Under the pieces are notes generated by a model that worked only from the letters and a program-made list of their open reading frames with translations, was not told where the DNA came from and made no database searches. The position numbers were made by a program, and so were the translations under genes. Shown piece after piece: positions 55,436-64,000 of a stretch of 64,000 nt of DNA. This DNA comes from Bombyx mori. Its lineage: Eukaryota; Arthropoda; Insecta; Lepidoptera; Bombycidae. The DNA is taken from NCBI RefSeq assembly GCF_030269925.1, contig NC_085131.1, forward strand, positions 2,928,001-2,992,000, given 5' to 3'. Numbering within the stretch: position 1 is the stretch's first letter; the number at the start of each line of letters is the position of its first letter.

Positions 55436-55795
55436 TTTATTTATTTATTTTTATTGCTTAGTTGGGTTGACGAGCTCACGGCCCACCCGGTGTTAAGTGG
55501 TTACCGGAGCCCATAGAAATCTACAGCGTAAATGCACACATGTAAATGCAATACACACCTTGAGATGTGAATTCTAAGTTCTCAGTATGGCTACACCAGC
55601 TACCCCGGCCTTCAAACGGAAACGCATTACTGCTTCACGACAGAAATGGGCAGGGTGGTGGTACCTACCCGTCCGGACTCACAAGAGGTCCTACCACCAG
55701 TAATTACGCAAATAATAATTTTGCGGGTTCGATTTTTATTACACGATGCTATTCCTTCACCGTGGAAGTCAATCAATTTGTTATGTACGTATTAA
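55436..55795 (-). mobile_element. Bm1 SINE, longest copy in the window
   Basis: Poly-T/ATTGCTTAGTTGGGTTGACG starts the tail. The body ends CCTACCACCAG at 55701, then TAATTACGCAAATAATAATT, GCGGGTTCGATTTTTATTAC and TTCACCGTGGAAGTCAATCA continue into the upstream segment shared with 28912-29003. A 16-bp insertion (ACACATGTAAATGCAA) slips the GTAAATGC repeat. Confidence 0.88.
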
Positions 55796-56224
55796 AATGG
55801 AAATCAATTTATAATCTATACGATTCCGTTAACTACAACCAAAACAAGATAAATAGGTGAAAGAATGGCAGGAAAATTAATATTAAAAAACCATGCAACG
55901 AAGATCACAAATCAAGTAATATACGTATGAGCAACATGTAAGTTAAAAATACATATATAAGTAAGTTTTAATTAACAAATGAAAATTAATATTATAAAAT
56001 GAACGAACAAAAATATACTCCTTCGAAGAATTTTAGCCAATTAACGAACTCGCGTTTTAAAAGATCTGGCGTCCGAGAAACACTGCGAAAGTGTACTTTG
56101 TCAAAAATACATGCAAAATAATACAATTTGGTTGAAAGCGTCCGCTGTCTCGAGCAGGGGTTTGTAGAAAAACATTTCACCGAATGTTGTCAACTTTGTA
56201 AAATTTATGACAATTGTTGACTAT

Positions 56225-56408
56225 TTATTGTGGAACGATTTAGAGGAAGAGGTAGACCTAAGAAGAAATGGATGGATTGTGTGAGGGACGATATGGGTAG
56301 GAGGGGAGTGAGCGAAGAAATGGTATATGATAGAGGAGTATGGAAGGAGAAAACATGTTGCGCCGACCCCAGGTGACTGGGAGAAGGGCAGGATAATGAT
56401 GATGATAT
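56225..56408 (+). pseudogene. RTE-like C-terminal end with (GAT)n tail
   Basis: The frame reads ERFRGRGRPKKKWMDCVRDD, MGRRGVSEEMV, a W-KEK stretch and CCADPR before a stop (about 56372). GRPKKKWMDCV is a C-terminal signature in another RTE-like family. The 3' end is GATAATGATGATGATATG, a short trinucleotide tail. Only the last ~48 codons remain. Confidence 0.65.
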
Positions 56409-56460
56409 GTTGATATTCATTGTATTGGAAAATATTAAGGCGTCAGTTCCTAGCTTTTAA

Positions 56461-56779
56461 TTTTTTTTATTATCCTTATAAGCAGACGAGCATACGGCCC
56501 ACCTGATGGTGAGTGGTTACCGTCGCCCATTGGCTTCAGCAATGCCAGGGGCAGAGCCAAGCCGCTGCCTACCGTTTAATACTCTCCACAAGCCTCGTTT
56601 GAAGAAGGACATGTGATAGCGCTCGGGAAACACCGTGGAAGGGAGCTCGTTCCATAGCCGGATGGTACGTGGCAAAAAATACCTCTGGAAACGCACTGTG
56701 GATGACCGCAGTGGCTCCAGGGAGTATGGATGAACTCTACTCCGGTGGCGGGCGGTGCGATGGTAAAAACGAGATGAAA
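56461..56779 (-). mobile_element. 5'-truncated LINE copy with target-site duplication
   Basis: It is nearly identical to 22217-22525 of the intact LINE: the tail, the stop codon region and about the last 85 codons. Flanks AGCTTTTAA (56452-56460) and AGCTCTTAA (56780-56788) form a 9-bp target-site duplication with one mismatch, which fixes both ends. The copy starts inside the region for HPYYLEPL. The few differences from the intact copy suggest a young insertion. Confidence 0.9.
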
Positions 56780-57180
56780 AGCTCTTAAAATACAGTGTTT
56801 TTTTTTTTTTTTTTTCATATTTTTGATTATTTGTTTAATTTTCATGCAGATTATTGTGAAAAGGTTTCATCTTCTACGTAATATATCGGACATTTCTCAA
56901 AAACTTTATCTCAGTAGTACATTAAAATATCAAGAATATCAAAGCATGAAGCTTCTGGACACATTGTGAATTGTTGGGCCCTTTCTCTTATTCAGTCAGT
57001 CCTGTTTTATTCAACAGAGGATAAGTGACGATACGTTTATCAAATCGAAATTATTATTTGTTTTGTCAAAATCCCTACAATGTTTTTACCAAATAGGAGC
57101 AAAATATTATATGTCATACATTTGTACTTTTAGTAATTAAACTGGTTTAGACTATAGAAATTTACCCTTAAAAGATCAAG

Positions 57181-57430
57181 TTTTTTTTTTATCGTTTCGA
57201 TGGATTAACGAACTCACGGCTCACCTGGTGTTAAGCGGTTACCGGAGTCCATATACATCTACAACGTAAATGCCATCACCCAGTTAAGACATGAGTTCGA
57301 AGTCTCATTTTTTACAGTACAACGGCTGCCCCATATAACTTCAAACTGAAACGCATTACTGCTTCACGACAGAAATAGGCAAGGTGATGGTACCTACTCG
57401 TGCAGACTCACATGACGCCCTACCACCAGT
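57181..57430 (-). mobile_element. Bm1 SINE, diverged body copy
   Basis: TTTTTTTTTTATCGTTTCGATGG, AACTCACGGCTCACCTGGTG, GAAACGCATTACTGCTTCACG and CCCTACCACCAG, with more substitutions than most copies. Confidence 0.87.
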
Positions 57431-57908
57431 AAGCTAGCAGCAGTAATTATTGATACACTAACATTTTTTTCTTTAGAGCGTATATTTTTAGTGTTGAATT
57501 GATTTTTAATTTTATCTCTCATTACAAACAAACAAATACGCGTAACACGTACACGTAATAAATTTAACCGAATCCCACAATACGAATTACCTTCCAAAAG
57601 TCAACATAATTAATACACTTTTGTTGGAGAATCAAAAAAAAAAGCCGGAAATTCAATAACATTATCGCGGCAACATCGTCTCTATCCATTCAAACGTACT
57701 GTATTTATTTAACTGTCTAATTTAAATAAGACAAGGCTTTAAGTTCTTTTGTGACTTTGTCCGAGCTCGTAAACAAATTAACTTTGAGTAAAATGAGGAT
57801 ATTCTGTGAAAAGGGGAATGATATTATTGTTTTATAAAGAAGGATTGTTGTTGTATATTATGAGTGATTCGAAATTGAAACATGCGCAATTTTGTTATTG
57901 ATTTTCAA

Positions 57909-58194
57909 CTAGTTGACCCGGCAGACTTCGTAGTGCCTCAATCGATAAATAAAAGACCTAAACTTTTGTTTAAATAAAACAAACAAAAGGAATCCGTCCG
58001 ACGGGGGACACATCAAAGGAAAAACAAAATTGTTATTTTTATTTAATTCCGAGCTTTTACATATATATTATCTACCTTTAAAACCTTCTCTGGAATTCCA
58101 CAAATAATTCAAGACCAAAATTAGCCAAATCGGTCCAGCTGTTCTCGAGTTTTAGCGAGACTAACGAACAGCAATGCATTTATATATATATATA
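57909..58194 (-). mobile_element. Small Helitron-like element, family B
   Basis: The plus strand reads A|CTAGTTGACCCGGCAGACTT, CGTCCGACGGGGGACACATC, TTCCACAAATAATTCAAGAC and TTCTCGAGTTTTAGCGAGAC, ending in an AT microsatellite. It lies directly left of the RTE C-terminal segment at 58200. Confidence 0.75.
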
Positions 58195-58199
58195 AGCAG

Positions 58200-58519
58200 C
58201 GTCTATTTGGTATAGTACAGTCTCGAATGGTGAATTTCTTCGGACACGTTTCGCGACGAGATGGCCGGTCCATAGAACGTCTCGTTGTACAGGGAAGCGT
58301 TGATGGTACAAGACCGCGCGGGAGGCCACCAATGCGGTGGACCGACCAAATTAAAACAGCAGTGGGAGGTCCCCTAAATGAGTGCAGTAGAATGGCCTCA
58401 AGCAGGGAGAGATGGCGCGACATCGTGAGACGCATCAAGTCTGCCCCTTCCAACACTACGTGACGATCACGACCACTCTGTCAAGAGTGACACGACTGAG
58501 AAGAAGAAGAAGAAGAAAT
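58200..58519 (+). pseudogene. RTE-type LINE C-terminal end with (GAA)n tail
   Basis: The frame from 58227 reads MVNFFGHVSRRDGRSIERLV, VDGTRPRGRPPMRWTDQIKT and ERWRDIVRR, ending with TGA at 58461-58463. The 78 codons are the intact C-terminus of an RTE-like polymerase. A short 3' UTR with GATCACGACCACTC follows, then AAGAAGAAGAAGAAG. This fits RTE elements, which end in short microsatellites. It abuts a Helitron (57909-58194) on its left, which may mark a nested insertion. Confidence 0.8.
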
Positions 58520-59361
58520 AAGTAGATAGCTCAAAATATATACATTAAATCGAATATGCTTTAATTCACATATTATTATGTATCTTTTTGGGAACCTTAT
58601 ATGTGATATAGGTAAATAATCTGTTTAACTAAAAAAATGTATATTTAGAGTCGCGGCGGAACGTGACGTTTCGCTAAGATATGTTAGCGCCGATTGATAA
58701 TCACATAATTTCTGTCTAAGCTCATTTACAAACGGCCAAATATTTATATATATAAAAAATATTATACTTTTTATACAGAATAGTGATTCACAATACACTC
58801 TATAGCAAGTAATTATTGCAATTCTTCAACCGTGCAATCTGATCATGTAAATACGTATTTACTAAGAAAATGTTTGTATATAACTGCAGGATTTGAACAC
58901 CGGCTCACTTAATGACCCGATTTGAGTACATACAACGGTCGTTTTATTTTGTAGAAAAACATCTTTTAAAACTTAAACATTTATAATTATTTGTAAGGTT
59001 GATATAAAAAATACCCTTAAACGACTCAGAAGACCGGAACCCGAAAAATCATGACAACATTGCAAGCTAATTAACTTATTACCGTGAGCTTTCAAAAGTG
59101 TTAAACACTCGGAGCTTACACACGACAGCACGTTACAATCCATCATAACGCCAGACAATTACTGAGAAGCATTAATGATGCACCATTTATCAAAAAACTA
59201 TCTTTCGAATGTGGCTTCTCTTGTTTTTTTATTATTATTTTATTATTATCCTAACTCTTTGTTCACGTATTGAAATATTCGCTGTCATATACATAAGATA
59301 ACATTTTTTTGGTTTACTTAAATATGGTTGCGTATGGTTGCTTCTGAGCCGAAAGAGACAT
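58520..59361. other. AT-rich sequence, nothing recognised
   Basis: No coding, repeat or RNA signal can be supported. Confidence 0.45.
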
Positions 59362-59638
59362 CATTTTTTTTTTTTTTTTTTATTTTTATTGCTTAGATGG
59401 GTGGACGAGCTCACAGCCCACCTGGTGTTAAGTGGTTACAGGAGCCCATAGACATCCACAACGTAAATGCGCCACCCACCTTGAGATATAAGTTCTAAGA
59501 TCTCAGTATAGTTACAACGGCTGCCCTACCCTTCAAACCGAAACGCATTACTGCTTCACGGCTGAAATAGGCAGGGAGGTGGTACCTACCCGTGCGGACT
59601 CACAAGAGGTCCTACCACCAGTAATTACGCAATTTATA
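59362..59638 (-). mobile_element. Bm1 SINE, body copy with start of upstream segment
   Basis: About 18 T, TTTTTATTGCTTAGATGGGT, the complete body, CCTACCACCAG and TAATTACGCAATTTATAA. Confidence 0.9.
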
Positions 59639-59972
59639 ATATAATATAATATAATATATTTCAGCGGTGGCTCCAACTTGTGCAATTCTGCAATACTTAA
59701 TAGGTTAAGATTAGAAGGGGTGTAAGAAATTAGGTGGGAATATAAGTTGACTGAGAAAATAAACAGCTCGATTGGACCAGGGTCAAATCTCCTATAAAAA
59801 ATCAAACAATCTAGAACTTCCGTGTTTGCTTTAAATTCTATGTTCACAAAATGAAGAATTAAAACTTTAAGTTATTTTAGCAACACCAAATTGGGTATGA
59901 TTGTACTTTTAAAATTTCCAGATAATAGGAGACATCGAATTAGGTTTAACAAGGTTAATGCATAGATTTTTT

Positions 59973-60181
59973 TTTCGCTTCCTCATTACTGAGGGTCGTG
60001 ACCACCTTGATTTAGTTTTTGCACCAGCTTCTTCCAATGTTGCCTGCATTCGGCCTGCTTAGTGGGACCCTGGTGTTTGTGGCCTCCTTGACAATGATTA
60101 GCTATCGGCATAATCCTGGCACCCATTTAAATTCCTCAACGGAAGGTGACGTTTCAGTTATGCCCCTAGCATTATCCAACA
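59973..60181 (-). pseudogene. RTE-like LINE C-terminal remnant
   Basis: On the minus strand the frame GGHKHQGPTKQAECRQHWKK, then LVQKLNQGGHDPQ, ends at a double stop. It is followed by GAGGAAGCGAAAAAAAAA on that strand. The W-KLV...GHDP ending and a GAGGAAGCGA tail are typical of an RTE-like LINE 3' end. Codons farther upstream can be followed only weakly. Confidence 0.6.
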
Positions 60182-60558
60182 GTGATCAATTACGATAAGA
60201 TAAGCTGGTTAGATGAAAGTGCTTCGAGAAAATCATTGACCTACTGGTTCATCATTTTGTGTAAGGCATTTGGTAAACCAAGTCTGGTTTTCTGGTCTGG
60301 TATTCTTGTCTCTTATCCCTTTTTCTACACACGTAGTGCAAAGTTCTAATTTGAGGCCGCTTAATGAAATATTGTCAATTTTGTGTTGAATACTTGAATA
60401 TACCAATAACCAGGGACAAGTCACACAAGGTCATCTATTCCCAAGCTAGGATTTCTTGTAAAATGGAAACCAAGGACTGTTAAACGTTTAAATGTATATA
60501 CAATATATAAATATGAACATCCATGCAAAGAGCAGACAAACTTGTTGATAGCAAGAAT

Positions 60559-60710
60559 GTTTCGGTGAATCCGGTGGTAGATTCTGCGAAGCACTGCTCT
60601 TGCTAGGGCCAGTCCTAGCAACACCTTCAGTTTGAGCCCCGCGAGCTCACCTACACGTTAGGGCGAAGCTGATATAGCCTCTCAAGGCTATCAGCATAGG
60701 TAGGAAAAAA
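60559..60710 (+). mobile_element. 3' end of LINE tail family E
   Basis: The sequence runs GGTGGTAGATTCTGCGAAGC, CTCTTGCTAGGG, CGAGCTCACCTACACG, AGCCTCTCAAGGCTATCAGC, TAGGTAGG and nine A. It is 5'-truncated inside the GATCCGGTGG segment. Confidence 0.75.
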
Positions 60711-62496
60711 AAACAACTTTCGGTAAAGTAGTCAGTCGAAACCAAACAATCTTAAACCACTAACATATTTTTTAAGCCATCAACAAACCGACAAGCTACC
60801 ATTCTTTAGTCATATAAAAATACAGTCCGTCATAAAATTCTCGAGGCTAAACATCCAGTTTGATAATGATCGTGTTTTCAATAATTACTCAGTTATTCTT
60901 CCCACAATCTTGATTATGTGTATGTTGTTTGGTGCCGCGGACGCGTTCGAATGAGCGGTCTTCTTTTTGTTTGAATTCTCTGTATCGGAAATTGTTTTTG
61001 TATGTTCTTTTTTATTCTTAATTGTTTATTTGTCTGATTTTGTATTCAGAATTGTTTAATCATATTTAAATTTGTTATTGTTACATGTAATTTTTTTAAT
61101 GTTTCTAGAATTCAATTGTTTCCCGCTTAGAGGAATATTTCTAATTAAGTGTAGATCGGGATATGTAAATTTCGAATGATTTAACACTGGTTTAAAGCTA
61201 ATAGTATCTCAAAACATTTTTGTGTTCTTATTAGAAAACGATATTAAAGTAATAGTTGCGTACGGTCTGCATCCCTCTCATAGCCTCTCAGTATTTATTA
61301 TTAACATGCTTCTCAGATACTGTCTGATTTGAGTTTAAGCATTTCATGCAACTGTATCCGGTTAGGCTCACTACGCCTCATGTTTTGTTGTATTTCGTGA
61401 ATATTTCGTGAGGAAATCGGGCGGATTAATCGAGGAAGCCCAACGAGACGACGGAATTCGACAATGGTCCAAGTTGCTCAGTTGTCGAAGCTGCTACTCT
61501 TCAGATTCTTGATTTAGTATCCAACCCCGTAACTAAACTATCGCAGTCTGCTTCGCTTCATATTAAAATTGTTTAATCTCAATAATAATAGTAGAGATTA
61601 CAAAAAAAAACACAGTTCACTGCCTAATATTTTTAATCAAAAAACCAATATGTATACAAGTCTACTTATATGTTTTTATGAACGCTTAAAACATTGTCGG
61701 CGACGAGGATTTGCCTTTAGCATCCTCATTATGTGGGCCGCAAGCAAAATTGTCTACTAAACAGTTTGAAACTTTATTATGGAACTTAGACTTTTTTAAT
61801 TCACTTAGATTCCTTACTCTCGTAATCTCAAAAGTAACACATTGATAATTCGTTTAATTTTATGACGAAAGTCACAGAGTTCAAAATTAATACTTTTGTT
61901 ACTGTACTAATTTATACCTTCTTTATTATCATAAACTAAATTGAAAGAATTCCTAAACGGCAATCGAAATACATAAAAATCTATTTATCTCAAATAAGAC
62001 AAATCTCACGAAATCATCAACAGATCTCTCCACATTTCCTGTCTCTTCTGCTCTGAGCGTAGACCACGTTTCTTTCTCTTTCCACCGCCATATCAACCAT
62101 CAACTTCATCAACATATATTATGTCTTTATTAAATATTACATTCAGGGAATTTTATCTAAACGATATCTTTAATCCGATACGTAAATATACAAAAAATAA
62201 AATAAAAACAACAAAATTACTTCTCAAATTACATCCAATTGCGACGTCATAATGTAAATTTGTTATTAGTATAATTTTTTTTCTATTCATAAATTATGGA
62301 AATTACTCTTACATTAGATATAGAGGTACGTAATATAAGTTCATTCATTGAATTTGTTCATTTCGATTTCATAATTTTTGGTACCCTACTATGCGTTCGA
62401 AGGCTTGAACATATAGTAGTAACAAAACTTCGGACCAGTTCGAGTAAAGGTTTATAGTATTCGAAACCTTTGTATTATTCGATTTTGTTATTATTT
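60711..62496. other. AT-rich sequence, nothing recognised
   Basis: Short frames only; no known repeat family is seen. Confidence 0.45.
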
Positions 62497-62530
62497 TATA
62501 GATGAGTGAACGAGCTCACATCTCCTGATG
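62497..62530 (-). repeat. Bm1 3' end fragment, head-to-head with a second copy
   Basis: TTTTATAGATGAGTGAACGAGCTCACATCTCCTGATGTTA is the terminal Bm1 segment in minus orientation. A plus copy begins 16 bp to the right. Confidence 0.6.
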
Positions 62531-62545
62531 TTACTGATTTTACTG

Positions 62546-62750
62546 ATGGTAGGACCTCTTGTGAGTCCGCGCGGGTAGGTACCACCACCCCGCCTATTTC
62601 TGTCTGTTGTGACTATACTGAGATCTTAGAACTATGTCTCAAGGTGTGTGGCGCATTTACGTTGTAGATGTCTATGGGCTCCGGTAACCACATAACACCA
62701 GGTGGGCTATGAGCTCGTCCACATACCTAGGCAATAAAAAAAAAAAACCT
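62546..62750 (+). mobile_element. Bm1 SINE with internal deletion
   Basis: GATGGTAGGACCTCTTGTGA, CCCGCCTATTTCTG, then a direct join to TCTGTTGTGACTATACTGAG, so about 45 bp (GTGAAGCAG...GGGGCAGCC) are missing. The tail is TATGAGCTCGTCCAC and GGCAATAAAAAAAAAA. Confidence 0.87.
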
Positions 62751-63689
62751 AAGTAACATCGAACTGCAAAATACAAGTCAAATCGAGAAAACAAATAGTA
62801 GTCAGATCCCTAATAAATATAAATGGTTCAGTGACTCGAATGTAACTCCGTGCTACTGTTAAAGAAATTACCGATGACCAAAGTAATTTAATTCATAAAG
62901 CCTCGATTAACATATAACAAGCAATGTGGGCAGGGCTCTTAAATAACAGGTTGCTTTAATAACATAATTTAGTTTTAACGTTATTTCTTATGTTATAAAT
63001 AGCTTGCTGTTGTGTGACGATATTTTATTCGGAAATTTGTAAATGAACTACCATTTTAATGGACAATAATTTATTGTTGTCAGATAATAATAGACAGGAG
63101 ACACTGGTTTGCGTATTTATACGACTGTTGATAATTTAAGAATTAATTGTTTGCTGGGATGTAAATTTATTTGGTCTCCTCCGCGATATATTGGCCATTT
63201 TGGCTTAAGTTTAAGGTTCAAAAAACACTTAGATTAAAACTTTTTTTTTTAATTGTGTTACTTCATACTTTAAGCTACGTTACGATTGTTGGATTTTATA
63301 ATAGGTTGGCCTTTATTAGTAAAAGTCTCCTGCAGTACTCCTCTCACTCTGTCGCTCTGTTTTTGGTCACATTTATCTGCAGCTCATAAGATGCCATAGC
63401 TCCATTTCTTATCGGTCTAATCTAATTTATTTTGTTGTTGACGGTACTCCAATCTATAATCATTTGCGGTTTAATTATAAGATTACGATTTTACATAAAC
63501 ATAGAATCACTTTGTTTCTTTAACACCTTTCAATAGTTAAGCCTTCTGATTAAAGTATCGATCAGATAATAGTCGATTGAAATAGGCGAGCTCTGTCTTC
63601 TAGAGGCTAACTATTCATTCTTTCCCGTCAGTAAGCTCTTCATTTTACCGTAACACCCGATGATACTGTCTTAATCCTGCAATAGCTTA
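62751..63689. other. AT-rich sequence, nothing recognised
   Basis: A T-rich 72-codon hydrophobic frame (63171-63389) is likely due to composition. Confidence 0.45.
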
Positions 63690-63866
63690 GCCACTGAGTT
63701 TCACGCCGGATCTTCTCAGTGAGTCGCGATTTCGATCCGGCGGTAGATTCTGCGAAGCACCACTCTTGCTAGGACTGGTGTTAGCAAATTATCCTAAGTT
63801 GAGCCGATCCGAGCGCAGCTGGAATAGACACTTAAGCTACCAGTGAACAGGTAGGGAAAATATAAG
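63690..63866 (+). mobile_element. 3' end of LINE tail family E, diverged
   Basis: The sequence has CCACTGAGTTTCACGCCGG, ATCCGGCGGTAGATTCTGCG, CTCTTGCTAGGAC, GTTAGCAAATTA, a small deletion in the GAGCTCACC segment, then AGCTACCAG and GGTAGGGAAAA. Confidence 0.72.
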
Positions 63867-64000
63867 CTGCTTATTTCTCCATCGAATTCAGTTTGAAGAG
63901 TTGCATAACAATCACTATTAAAGATTTTCTTTGGTTTAAGCGAGTCGCAGATATAATTAATGAAAATTGCTTTTTAGTACGTAAAATTACTTTACTGGTG

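Noticed and set aside
1..64000. LTR retrotransposons, CRISPR arrays, rRNA genes, bacterial operons
   Set aside because: No long terminal repeats, spaced direct-repeat arrays, rRNA-like sequence or prokaryotic gene layout were seen on either strand.

Overview
The window looks like lepidopteran nuclear DNA, almost certainly silkworm (Bombyx mori or its wild relative B. mandarina). It is AT-rich. It is sprinkled with about 25 copies or fragments of one short interspersed repeat that I recognise as Bm1, the abundant silkworm SINE, together with 3' ends of several non-LTR retrotransposon families and Lepidoptera-type Helitron ends (A|TC...CTAG|T). No complete host gene is visible. The only long intact reading frame belongs to a retrotransposon.

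Layout. 1-12 kb: AT-rich sequence with Bm1 copies, a solo LINE tail (about 3.97 kb), a block duplicated at 4.47 and 5.97 kb whose first copy alone carries a SINE, and the C-terminal end of a CR1-type LINE (10.7-11.2 kb). 12.5-15 kb: a nest of mobile DNA with two inverted copies of one small Helitron, an RTE-type LINE remnant, and a 261-bp hAT-like MITE inside another LINE tail. 15-22 kb: mostly unique sequence plus Bm1 copies. 22.19-25.92 kb: a GC-richer non-LTR retrotransposon on the minus strand with an intact 986-residue endonuclease/reverse transcriptase and no evident ORF1. 26-36 kb: sparse, with Bm1 copies, a 114-bp tandem duplication, LINE tails and Helitrons inserted end to end. 36-48 kb: two copies of a tRNA-derived SINE, an internally deleted sister of the intact LINE (37.2-37.8 kb), a chimeric short Bm1, a second CR1 tail, and some weak coding-like segments. 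48-64 kb: more Bm1, LINE tails, RTE C-terminal remnants, and one good candidate host exon on the minus strand at 53263-53392.

How the parts relate. The intact LINE and the Bm1 SINE share their last ~55 bp, and in the LINE that shared segment starts at the stop codon of the reading frame. This fits a model in which the LINE machinery mobilises Bm1 through a common tail. The window is best read as intergenic or intronic DNA built by repeated LINE, SINE and Helitron insertion. The names Bm1, CR1, RTE and hAT are from memory of family hallmarks. No database search was possible.
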